A DNA stretch of 64,000 nucleotides from Marsupella aquatica (taxonomy: Eukaryota > Marchantiophyta), in contig OZ316895.1 in NCBI GenBank assembly GCA_973895155.1, positions 7,936,001 to 8,000,000 of the forward strand, read 5' to 3'. Positions 1 to 9,861 of this stretch are shown here, one piece after another; position 1 is the stretch's first letter, and each line of letters begins with the position of its first letter. Made by a program: the position numbers and the translations under genes. The notes beneath the pieces were generated by a model. The model did not search any database. It had not been told where the DNA came from and saw nothing but the letters and a program-made list of their open reading frames with translations.

Positions 1-175
1 GTGGTGGCATCCGCAGTACTCACTACTAAAGCACAGTGACTTAAGTATTCTTTTGCCTCCCACCGATCAACTCCTGCTCCTCAGCAAACCATTTGAGCTT
101 CATTGAATTGTGGGATTCCATTTAATTTTAATAGATTTTTATTAATCTGGCCCCCAAACTAACAGGATTTTCTAA
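1..175. repeat. Direct repeat D, copy 1
   Basis: This segment is closely matched, in the same orientation, by 4173-4325. Both start GTGGTGGCAT, share GTACTC-CTACTA, a CTCC...CAACC block, AAACCATTTGAGCT and then ATT-rich sequence. The two copies lie on either side of the degenerate copia element, but they are not its LTRs, because a proper LTR with an adjoining polypurine tract sits at 441-784. The repeat may be part of an older element or of the DNA the copia element entered. Confidence 0.6.
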
Positions 176-440
176 ATGGTGCCTTGTCACATGCCGAGGC
201 CCTACACCAATGAGGACAGAGGTTGAGTTACACCCATATACAAACCAAGGTCAGTTTAGTATATAGATTTGTTTGGGGAACACTTTAGTAAATACTTTTA
301 GTTTAGGGACAGACTCATAAAAAACTGTTAATTTCAATCTCACATTTGAGTAAAATGAAGCCAGTTTGATAGACCCTAGGGTTTGTCAAAATGTTCCCAT
401 GGATTTTTGCAACTCAGATGGACCACATTGTACTCACAAT

Positions 441-784
441 TGTTGAGTATAGATGACAATCGCAACGGCAAGCCCATGAATCATCCAACGCACAAGAGTC
501 GACACAGAGAGAAACGTGGTTCACCTCCACATGAGGCTACGTCCACGGGAACACACAAGAGCTTTACTGCACTCTAAGCCGACCGGCCATACCAAGCATT
601 CACAACGCAAGCTTTTCCTATCTCTCAACTGGCTCCGTAACAATGAGCCTAAGTTCCCACTCTCCAAGCAAACACCGCTTGGGTATAGAGTGTGCACAAC
701 ATGACTAACCTAACCAAGTCTGCAACTAAGGTAGCCTTAACTACGATACAGTCGTTACTCTAGACCTAAGAGTAAATCCTAACA
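441..784 (-). repeat. 3' LTR of degenerate copia element
   Basis: On the minus strand this 344-bp block starts TGTTAGGATTTACTC and ends CTCAACA, giving the TG...CA ends of an LTR. Directly before it on the minus strand is AAGGGGGAGAT, a typical polypurine tract. The same sequence recurs in opposite orientation at 41333-41677. No matching 5' LTR is present to the right of the integrase region, so the element is truncated at its 5' end. Confidence 0.8.
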
Positions 785-1109
785 ATCTCCCCCTTGACTC
801 TGGTCTAGGGGAGGGTAAAGACTGCTACCAATATGATTGCTCAGCGGGAAGTTCTGGAAAGAAAAACCAAACCAATTTTTCTCTCTTTATACGATAGTAG
901 ACCAGAACTAAGTCGTAGCCTATACAAGGAATGAGCATATCTCAATATCTACACAAATGTTAAGTAACCCTACTTGTGAGGCAATTGCAAACCTACAACA
1001 CATCACGGTGTCTAGAAAAACTCTCCAAAGGAATCACTTTGGTAAAAGTGTTAGTCGAGTTGAGTTTACTGTCAATCTTGACTAGCTCAAATTAACATAT
1101 TATCAGACA

Positions 1110-1439
1110 CTCGGGCGGGTCACTTCCATGAAAGTGGCACATCATGTGCGACGAAGTATAGGCCCATTTAAACAGGTGTGGCGAAAGACTTCCAAAGTTT
1201 GGTGGAAGAACACATAGGGCATGTTTTATTGACTCATAAACTTTAAAGAACACATAGGCCTATTTAATTGCAAAAATACTTTCTTTAAAGTTTTAAGGGG
1301 TTTTTCTAGTAAAAAATGACAAAATTTTTAAAAAGAAAGGGTTTTGCAAAAAAAATATTTTCACTTATAAGTTAGGGGGGTCAAACCCTAAAACGTTGCA
1401 CGCAATGTATGACCCTCCATGTAGTGACCCCCCCTCAAG
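1110..1439. mobile_element. Short TIR element (MITE), copy A
   Basis: About 330 bp, AT-rich inside, with inverted ends: left CTCGGGCGGGTCAC, right end read in reverse CTTGAGGGGGGGTCAC. It is flanked by ATCAGACAC at 1102-1110 and again at 1440-1448, a perfect 8- or 9-bp target duplication depending on whether the first C belongs to the element. It carries no coding capacity. Inside it matches copy C (23688-24296), including the stretches GACTTCCAAAGTTTG and GAAAGGGTTTTGCAAAAAAA. It sits just 3' of the copia RNase H domain. Confidence 0.8.
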
Positions 1440-1448
1440 ATCAGACAC

Positions 1449-1740
1449 AGCTTGCCTAAAAAATAGTATCTGACGTCAATGTGTTTCACTCCACTGTCCA
1501 TCACCTTGTTCACAACAAGGTGGAGCGCACTTTGACTGTCACAATGGAGCTTCACATTCCCCTATGGCAATCCCATCTCAGTGATCAGTCTATCCTGGAA
1601 CCAAATAACTTCCTTTGCTGCTTTTGCTTCTGCAACATACTCCGCTTTTGTAGTAAACTGAGCAATACACTTCTGCAAAGTAGACCTCCAACTTATGCAT
1701 CCACCGCCAAGTGTGAATACATAACATGTTGTTGATCTCC
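1449..1740 (-). pseudogene. copia RNase H remnant
   Basis: Minus-strand translation gives the C-terminal half of a copia RNase H: TKAEYVAEAKAAKEVIWFQ followed by DRLITEMGL, then HCDSQSALHLVVNKVMDSG and KHIDVRYYFL. The catalytic-core serine/threonine-rich motif before EAEY is degenerate (the usual STTEAEY reads FTTKAEY). An open reading frame on the opposite strand here is a shadow. It belongs to the truncated copia element of 441-4140. Confidence 0.8.
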
Positions 1741-2054
1741 TCCAATCCAGATCCTATGCATAGTCAGCATCTACATAGCCCATCAATGATCTAGCATTAT
1801 CAGCATGTGCATCAAACAATAGACCATGATCCACGATACTCTTCAAGTACCGAATAATCTATTTTACTACTTCCCAATGTACCTTCCTTGGATTCAACAT
1901 GTAGTTGTTCACCTTGCCCATAGCCATGGCAAGATCAGGTCTAGTGCAAGTTATCAAATACATGACTCCCCACTGCCTTGTCATATTAAGGAACCTTTGA
2001 CATCAGCCCCTTCTTTGTCTCATGTATAGGATAGAAAGCTAATGACAACTTGAA

Positions 2055-2411
2055 CTATGGAGCCAACGGGGTACTTACTGGCTTGCTATCCCCCATGTTG
2101 AACCTTGCAATTACCTTCCTCGCATAACTGCTCTGCGTCAACCATACCTTACCAGCCTCCAAGTCCCTAGTGATCTCCATACCCAAAATCCTCTTAGCTG
2201 GCCCTAAATCCTTCATCTTAAACTCTACACTAAGCAGTGCCTTGAGCTTAACAATCTCAGACCTATCATTGTCCGCAATAAGCATGTCATCCACATAAAG
2301 TACTAAAACAATAAACCCAAAGATAACATTCTTCACTGGTTTAAGATACACACAAGGGTCAAACACACTCGATCTTGTGTAAGCCTTGTGCAAGAATCCA
2401 ATAATCAAACC
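2055..2411 (-). pseudogene. copia reverse transcriptase remnant
   Basis: The minus strand encodes RT motifs DPCVYLK, LYVDDMLIADND, FKMKDLGPAKRILGMEI and WLTQSSYARKVIARFNM, which is the palm and thumb of copia RT with the catalytic YVDD box intact. Upstream sequence SLYGLKQSLRQWNKQFD lies on the other side of the inserted TIR element (from about 2698 upward). The RT gene was therefore split by that insertion. Confidence 0.9.
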
Positions 2412-2697
2412 CTCGGGGGTTTCACTTCCATAAAAATGGCACATCACATGCGACAAAAGATAGGGTCATTTTATTGGTTTGAAGGGAAGACTTAAGAATT
2501 TTTGCAGAAGAATAATAGGGTCTTTTAAATTCAATTTTAAGACTTATAAGAACATTAGGGTCTTTCTAACCAAATTTTTAGAATATTCCAACTTTGTAGG
2601 GGTTAAAAAATTAAAAAAAATTCTTATATTTTAGGGGGTCCAAGGCCTAAAAACATCGCAAGCGGTGGGGAGGCATCCATGTAGTGAGGCCCCCGAG
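2412..2697. mobile_element. Short TIR element (MITE), copy B, inside RT
   Basis: About 286 bp with near-perfect inverted ends: CTCGGGGG at 2412-2419 and its reverse complement CCCCCGAG at 2690-2697. It is flanked by ATCAAACC on the left and ATCAAATT on the right, an 8-bp target duplication with two changes. It matches copy A over the left end (TTCACTTCCAT, ATGGCACATCA) and the right end (CATGTAGTGA). The insertion point falls between the RT motif QWNKQFD and GFLHKAYTRS, so it clearly landed in a formerly continuous RT gene. Confidence 0.8.
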
Positions 2698-3482
2698 ATC
2701 AAATTGTTTATTCCACTGTCTTAGTGACTGCTTCAACCCATACAAGGACCTTAGCAATCTACAAACCAAATCCTATTGTCCTCTCTTCACAAAACCTAGC
2801 GGTTGTCTCATGAAGATCACCTCTTCCAAGGTGCCATAGAGAAAAGTTGTGACAACATCCATCTGATCTAGAAGCAAACCAAACATAACAACAAGCGCAC
2901 ACACAATAGTCATATTGTAGAGTACTTAGCAACTGGTGAGAAAACTTAATTATAATCCACATTAATTTTTTTCCTGTGTGAATCCCTTGGCTACCAACCT
3001 AGCCTTGTAGACCTTTGATCCACCTCCCGTGGACTGATCCTTCAGCTTGTATATCCACTTATTGTCCACCACTTGCTGTCTCTCAAGCAGCTTGACAAGC
3101 TCTCAAGTTTTGTTGTCCTTCAGTGACTGCATTTCCGTTTGCATTGCTGCAGTCCATTCATGCTTCTTCTTAGAAGCACTTGCCTAATGAAATGAAGAAA
3201 GTTCACCTTCTTCCAATATCAATGCATCACCCTCATCATCAATAGCAAAATCCTCCTCTTGCAACTAAGATGAATCAACCCACTGTCCATACCTTGGTGG
3301 AACATACAATGCGACCAGATGTTCTTCTAGCCGATGACTCTAGTTGATCTGCGTGTGCTGGTACAATCTGAAGCTCAGCAGCATCCACTTGTTGCTCACC
3401 AACATCAACAAACTCTTCTGGTTCCTCTTGCACAGGAACCAACTCCATAATTGGAACAACTTTTTCTCTCCGGTCATGCACT

Positions 3483-4134
3483 TCATGACCAATCTCCCCA
3501 TGGCTCAACAAGATCCAGGATATGAGATTTTTCTTTGTCAGTATGGAAGGCTTGACTATTTTCCTTCTCCTTTAATAATTTGGATTCATTGAAAGAAACA
3601 TCCATACTGACAACCAGCTTATAGGCAATAGGATCCCATAGCCTATAGGCTTTCAAACCACTCTGGTACCCAAGAAAAACACATTTTTTGGAGGTAGGAT
3701 CCAATTTGGTCATATTATGCTTTGGTGTGAGAGTGTATGCATCACTTTCAAAAACTACCAAGCCATGATAGTCTGCTTGTCCATCTGCTTGCCGCTTATA
3801 GCGCATCTCAAACGATATTTTGAAATTGATAGCACTGTCTAGAAGGAGAAAGATTTATCATATAAACTACGGTATTGATAGCTTTTGCCCAAAATTCCTG
3901 TGGTAAACGTGATTGGCTCAACATACTCCTTGACCGCTCCAATAGTGTCCGATTAAGTCTCTCAGCGACACCATTATATTGCGGAGTATAAATTGTGGTG
4001 AGATGGCAAGTTATCCCCTGTTCTGAACAATACTCTTCAAATTCCACTGAAGTGTACTTCCCGCCATTGTCTAACCTCAGACTCTTCACCCTTGTATCCA
4101 AACACTTGACCGTGTTTCCAGTCTGATTCTCCAC
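3483..4134 (-). pseudogene. copia integrase remnant
   Basis: Two minus-strand pieces (4134-3808 and 3806-3483) carry the integrase core and its C-terminal extension. Visible are RLDNGGKYTSVEFEEYC (second catalytic Asp region), TPQYNGVAERLNRTLLE (catalytic Glu), CVFLGYQSGLKAYRL and DVSFNES. A frame break joins them near 3807. The N-terminal zinc-binding part is missing; homology stops near 4140, where direct repeat D begins. Confidence 0.85.
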
Positions 4135-4172
4135 CGGGGCCTACCGCTCTCAAGGGTATAATAACATCAACT

Positions 4173-4325
4173 GTGGTGGCATTTGTAGTACTCGCTACTA
4201 AGTAAAGCACACGTCCCTTTGCCTCCAACCCAACCAACCCATATTCTGCTCCCAGTAAACCATTTGAGCTCAATTTGATTGTGACATTTAGTTTAATTTC
4301 AATCACACATTTGAATTTTAGTGCA
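4173..4325. repeat. Direct repeat D, copy 2
   Basis: Same-orientation match to 1-175, starting GTGGTGGCAT. It directly abuts the broken 5' end of the copia integrase remnant, so it marks the deletion or rearrangement breakpoint of that element. Confidence 0.6.
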
Positions 4326-4399
4326 GATTTTATTTATAGTACATTCCCTTTTGTCTCCATAGTGATGCAATGAGTGGCAGGGAGAAAAAGGGGCAAGTC

Positions 4400-4805
4400 A
4401 TGGCCGAACACTCCCCCTTCAAGTGGCTTTACAAAAACTTGGGGGGCAACAATTCCTTTTTTTTGAAGTGAGATGCAATCCTAGCCATTCATATATGGGA
4501 ACTGGCCACAATTCACTTTACATAACCTTGAGGGCACAATCAAGCAAAAGCATAGCCCAACCTAGTCATCTATCAGTGGGCTTGTATGGGTCCTTTTTTG
4601 TTTTGAAGATGTGTGCAAGCTTTTTTGTCAAAAACTTAGACCTCCTCTAGAGGTGGTCTGATAAAAACCAGGAGCAAGACGCGCTTCTTTTCAGGGAGTT
4701 GCTTGATTACTTCTGGACCTGATACATTTTGGTTCAGGCATTTAAGTTTTTGTGTAAGGAAATGGCCATCAGCTTTGCTTTGGACGGAGAGACATTGAAT
4801 GGGCA
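4400..4805 (+). repeat. Dispersed repeat E, copy 1 (+)
   Basis: About 400 bp that is matched in reverse orientation by 60895-61260. Shared blocks include GTGGCTTTACAAA, CAACAATTCC, ATCCTAGCC, GTCAAAAACTTAGACC, AGGAGCAAG and GAGAGACA(C/T)TGAATGG, in the same order. No intact coding frame is seen. It is a degraded interspersed repeat of unknown class. Confidence 0.7.
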
Positions 4806-5482
4806 GAAGTTTGATTTTTGATTTTTTTTCTTCTCAAAAAAGGCTGGGCTGGAGCCCAAAACATAACCGGGGAATGAAAGTCGCCCGGTTGGGGGGGGGG
4901 GAGAATTAAGAGGTCCGACCCGACCAAGCACCAAAGTGCACAAGTTTGATTAATGGGGAAGGACAATAATCCATAGGGTGCAGAGGAGGGAGTCATAAGA
5001 TGAGTGAGCCAAACATAAATGTCTAAAAAATGGGAGAACTGATTGAATGGTGAACCAACCCAATGCAAAGTGAGAGGATAGTGGATGGTTTGCCATGAAA
5101 TTCAATCCCCTTAGCCCTCCAAAATAAATGCAAAGTTGGAAGGGCTAAGGTGAATAGACAATAACCAACCCTAAACAGCCTATGTTTATAGGATAGAAAC
5201 AATGTAAACCATAAGAAAAAAACCTACCTTCCCAAGCAAACAGAAACCTCTCACCCCTGTAAAAAAGTAAAGGTCGAGGGTTGCATCTTTTGTTGGAGGA
5301 ACTTAGCCATGACTGTGTAGGTTCCTTTAAAAAATTGAAGCTGTCAAGAATGCTAGAAAGAAAAAGGATCTAGAAAAATAATATTGGTTGCCTTGTATGA
5401 AGGTTTTCCCTTGTGAAGTGCTCCCTTCTATGTTTGGTCTCAATGTCTTCTTCCTGACTGCACTTTTGTTCTTCTTGTAGGG
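4806..5482. other. Intergenic, no gene seen
   Basis: AT-rich sequence with a G10 homopolymer near 4890. I see no coding frame, RNA gene or recognizable repeat. Confidence 0.5.
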
Positions 5483-6213
5483 CTACACTCTTCACCGTAA
5501 TTAGTGTGAGTAACACTAATTCGAGAGTGCCCATTTTTGGGGTCTACTCGCAAATTAATGTTAGTCACACTAATTCCGAGCAAACACTAATTTGGTGCAT
5601 GCCAAATAGTGTTACGTAACATTTATTTGCATGCACGCAAAATAGTGTTATGTAACACTAATTCACGTGACTTTTCAATTTGTATTGCGCGGTGCCAGAA
5701 TGACGGGACTTCAAAGTGTTATTTGCAACCAGGCCTCTCGTCACTAGCTCTTTGTTAGGGTATTCAGTTGTCACTCTCATTCAGGCTAACATTGATTGAT
5801 GAGCACAATGTGAGCGGTAGAAATGTGAGCCGACAGAAAAAGACCCCTAATAAATGCTTTAGACTCCACAACTATAGAGCTCTCCACGTACACCTCTAAA
5901 TGCTCTTCTGTTGGATGTGAAATAAAATCTCCAAAAATATTGTGTGCAATGGGAGTAAATGTTGCGGAGCCCTCAAATCCCTAGTAGATACGCTAGCCCT
6001 CCATGACTACAGAGCTTTCACCTCCAGATGCTCTATGTACAGTAATATGTTGAACAAAACATTTAAACAAAACCTCAAAAAAATGATTTTGAAAACCGAC
6101 ACCAATTAGTGCTACGTTTGCTTCCAGATCAAGTTCACATAAATTAGTGTGACTAACACTAATTTGGACATAACACTAAGTAACTTTAACACTAATTACA
6201 GTGAACAGTGTAG
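5483..6213. mobile_element. Palindrome-rich TIR element
   Basis: About 731 bp bounded by inverted ends of 25 bp with two mismatches: left CTACACTCTTCAC..., right end reversed CTACACTGTTCAC..., both running into GTAATTAGTGT. Inside are five copies of an imperfect 23-bp palindrome of form AATTAGTGT-N5-ACACTAATT, at about 5499-5521, 5553-5575, 5604-5627, 5639-5663 and 6142-6164. There is no transposase frame, so it is non-autonomous. The target duplication is unclear, so the superfamily (CACTA-like, Harbinger-like or other) cannot be set. Confidence 0.7.
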
Positions 6214-9200
6214 TTTTTAGCTCTTTGATTACTTTGTATTGCAAAGTGTCTCTGGTGTAAGCCAGTTTGTCGCCCAACAAGTGTCTGGTTTCCCTTGCAG
6301 TGCTTTTCTAGTTGGTCTGGCTTCATCTGGCAGAGCTATCTTGTCAAATTGGTTTGAAGGGTAGAAGCACCTGGTATTGAGGAGTATGCGCGTTGTGCTG
6401 GGATAGAGCATTCAGTCTTTTGCAATGAATCAATCAATGGATGTGAGCACAATGTTTGCACTCTTCCATAAATACTGTGTATGATTTAGTATATGTCAAA
6501 TCTTGAAAAAGTGTCTCATATTTGTTCTCCAAGCCATGGATCACACCTTGTGTTGTGTTGTTGGAGAGTTTCACCATATGTCTCCTTTAAAACACTAAAA
6601 TTAGTCTAGAAAGAAGAGAGTGAAACAAACACTAAGGCAAATGAATAAGCGAAAGAGGACTGTACTTACCAATCTTTAGATGAAAACAGAGTGAAAATAA
6701 ATAGTAAACAAAGGAATAAAGAAAGGAGGAGTGTAGTTTTTGCATAGCACTTGAGACAACACACTGAGTGACCAAGGGCAGGGGAAAGCGAGCTAATGCC
6801 AAAGGATTCAGTACTCTCAAGGACCCAGGTGAGGTACTATCTTCAACTTCTGGGAAAATATGTACTGTACTCCTTAGCAAGCGGGTGCATGGAGGGGTCT
6901 GTTTTAAGGTTGAGAATAAACACTGTATGATCATTCTGGCCCAAACTCATTTTGTATACAGACATTTTATTAATAAAGCGCTAACTATAATCTACTTTTC
7001 ACAAGCTAGGGTCTATAGTGAAGTCTCTAGACTGTAACTCTATGGTTATCATGTGCATAGGGAAAACTTATGACATGACTAGAATATATGTACATGCTAG
7101 TTTTATGTGATAATTTTTAAATATTTATATTCAAAAAATATAGGTAATATGGCCCCACCATAACATATGTGCATAGTATATGGATGTGCATAAAAAAAAC
7201 CTAATGTGCACATGTATCAAGGAGAATGATATATTATATATGATTATTAAAATGATAAATTTTTTTATTAGTTCATTAATCTTCAAAAAATATGAATAAA
7301 GAATATATTTTGATAAATTTTTTATTGTTCTTTTCACTATTCACCTTCAAACAACGGAGGCGGGTAATCAGGGCTAGTACAGCTAGAAATCGAGCTGGAT
7401 TGAGTATTACAATTGTGATTTTGTTTTTGGTAGAGTTAGAGTCGAAGGCAACAGTGTCACCGGAAGATTAGCCCCACTGGTGTGACTCTGGTCACACTCG
7501 TCAAAAACATTAGACCCAGGTGCTAACAACTACTAACTAGTGTGACTAGTGTGGTGACAATAATAAATGTTTTGCTAAAACAATATAATATAAGGAGTGT
7601 ACTCAATGACACGACCGCAATTGTGAAATTGAGGTCGAAGGCCGAAGCTGTACTGTAGCATCTTGATTTTTAAGCAACAGTAAAACCGTCTATTCAACTC
7701 ATATTCAATCAATGCTGTCAATCTCAAAGGTTTATTTAATTATTTCTCACAGACCAAACACGGATCGTTGTTTGGTTCTGAGCTAAATAATTAGAACTGA
7801 GGTGATAGTTATAGTAGACGACTGGCGGACTGGGACAACCGAAAGATTCCCAGTTGTTCCTCATCGTACTTCCATTAAATGCCTATTAAGTTCTCTCTGA
7901 ACCGGGTGCTGAGGGGATTAATGGCACATTGATGGTGTCGACCCTGGGTCAGTGGGTCCCAAGACCCAGCTGGAGCTGCTCTGAATATTTGTGAGAAGTA
8001 TTTCTCGCTGCTGCGGCTGTCCGGTATGATATTACCAAGAACGGCTCGGCTAATCTACGATCAATCAAGGAGGAAGGACAGAAATTCATTGAGTGCTCTG
8101 AAAGAAGAACTTACTTAAGAAGACTCTTTTATTCACAACAAGAAAGTCACGATACAGGTGTAAGTTGAGGAGATTTGAGCTCTAGACACTGAACAGGGAA
8201 TGGAAATTGAGGACTTCCTCTCCTGACGTTCGATTCTCATCCACATAACATTCTTTGACCACTTGTGCTTGACTTTAATTAAGAAAAACTTTACATATTG
8301 GTTCAAAATTAATTTGTATTCGAATTCTTTATTCTGCCTTGATTTTATATTTAACCTTCCCATACCATAGGGCCACTACAGTAGTCATTACCGGTAATCA
8401 AAAGAAAGACAGCCATGCCTTTTCCCAAAGAGAAATAGTCACTGCGAGGCAAATATGCACCAAGAGTATACGTACTTAGGGAGTCACGTTTGGAAAATGC
8501 CAATTGAATGGGGCTAATAAATCATGCATGAAAAATATGATTTGTCTAGGACAGGTTACTATATTTTATATCTAAGTAATAAATAAAGCTCAATCAAAAA
8601 CTATTCACTAGGGAGTGTCGAGCGTGAAGCCTCAAGAGAGTGACTAACTAATGAAAGTGAGGGTACACATCCCAGGCAAAGATGAACAGGAAAAAGCTCT
8701 TGGGCTATGCCGCTTATCCAATAAATAAATTTTTTAAAATGAACAGGAAGTAATGTGGAATATTTTTTTCTGCAGGGTGTTTTTACTCATCATCTCTCCA
8801 TGGAAAGGTTTTCCTTGGGTCTACTGTTTAGAATGAAGTCTCTAGATTGTGACTCTAAGAGATGAAGGCAAGGATAGATGAGAAATAGTAAATAATTTGT
8901 TTTTGCAAGGTTTTTTGACGCCACATCTATGTTAGGCTCAAGGAAGGGGTAATATGGATAGTCTGTTTAGAGACTGAAATTAAAAAAAGTGTAAGCTGCG
9001 TCCCTTTGACGTGCTGGGAAGTTGACTGATATACAGTACGTTTACTGTCGTTGCATGTCTCATCTCTAAAGAGAGCTCGAGAGACGAATGGTGTAGTTCT
9101 TGTGGTCTGCAATTAATGAGTTCAGCCTCATGGGCATGGGTAATGACGGCTAAGAAGTTGACAAGCAGCTTCAGGTAGTCAGGATTGAGAAGCCAGTGCG

Positions 9201-9324
9201 ATAACTTAGCTGGGTTGGACAGAATGATGGTGGTGTTGTGTTAGCAGCGGTAAAGCAATTCAGTGCAGTGGTGGCGCGGACGGGATGGATCCACGGTAGA
9301 AATTTACACGAATGAGTACCTGGA
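6214..9324. other. Intergenic DNA left of the young copia element
   Basis: Mostly AT-rich with only short frames and no recognizable domain. A block with GAAGTCTCTAGA-TGT-ACTCT occurs near 7020 and again near 8835, so a small diverged repeat is present. The last 300 bp before the retrotransposon continues the sequence that resumes at 14703. Confidence 0.5.
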
Positions 9325-9620
9325 TGTAAACAACGTAGTGTCTCTGATTGAATGATCCATGCTGAGGGGAGGCGAGGGCCCCACATAAATACACGCCAGG
9401 AAATGAGATGGATCAAGATCCATAAAGCAAAGCAAGGAGATCAACGGTAAGAGAAACAGCGTACCACTAACTAACAACTAATCACTACTACATGGGAGCG
9501 GATAACACGGCGTGATATCCGGGGAGTGGGCAAGATACTAAGGAGAAATACAATGATGCTTTAGGCACTTAGAAAGCGCACCATAAGTACTTTACAGTAA
9601 TGGTAAAGCTACTGTCAACA
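9325..9620 (-). repeat. 3' LTR of young copia element
   Basis: 296 bp, TG...CA ends (TGTAAAC to TCAACA on the plus strand), identical to 14407-14702. On the minus strand it follows the purine-rich tract at about 9621-9633. Confidence 0.95.
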
Positions 9621-9861
9621 TCCTCCCTCGCTCTAAGTGCAGATTTTAATCAAGGAGGCAAAGATGCCGAGGCAAGAAAGAAACACGTGGTCAACCTGGG
9701 TATACACAGGGATCTGGTTGTTGTTGGATGTCCTGATAGGAGTGAATCGTAGAATAGGTCGAAGACTGATACAACTCCAACGTAAAGTAGCAGAGAGAGC
9801 AGCGAATGGGCCAAGATCAGATGAAGGTAATAAGGACTCAACAGAAAATTGACGTGGGTAT

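Larger units (their letters stand above)
785..4140 (-). mobile_element. Degenerate Ty1/copia element, 5'-truncated
   Basis: The domain order on the minus strand is integrase (4134-3483), reverse transcriptase (about 3270-1740) and RNase H (about 1740-1449), followed by polypurine tract and LTR. Integrase shows RLDNGGKYTS and GVAERLNRTLLERSRSML. RT shows YVDDMLIA and MKDLG. RNase H shows TKAEYVAEAKAAKEVIWFQ and KHIDVRYYFL. Stops and frame breaks split it into several open pieces, and gag and protease are missing. The order integrase-RT-RNase H is diagnostic of copia. Two short TIR elements (1110-1439 and 2412-2697) interrupt it, so they are younger. Confidence 0.9.

Noticed and set aside
1481-1735. 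84-codon plus-strand frame
   Set aside because: It is the antisense shadow of the copia RNase H domain, which translates clearly on the minus strand.
1-4325. Direct repeats at 1-175 and 4173-4325 as LTRs of the degenerate copia element
   Set aside because: The true LTR with polypurine tract is at 441-784; the repeats lack TG...CA ends and a primer site.
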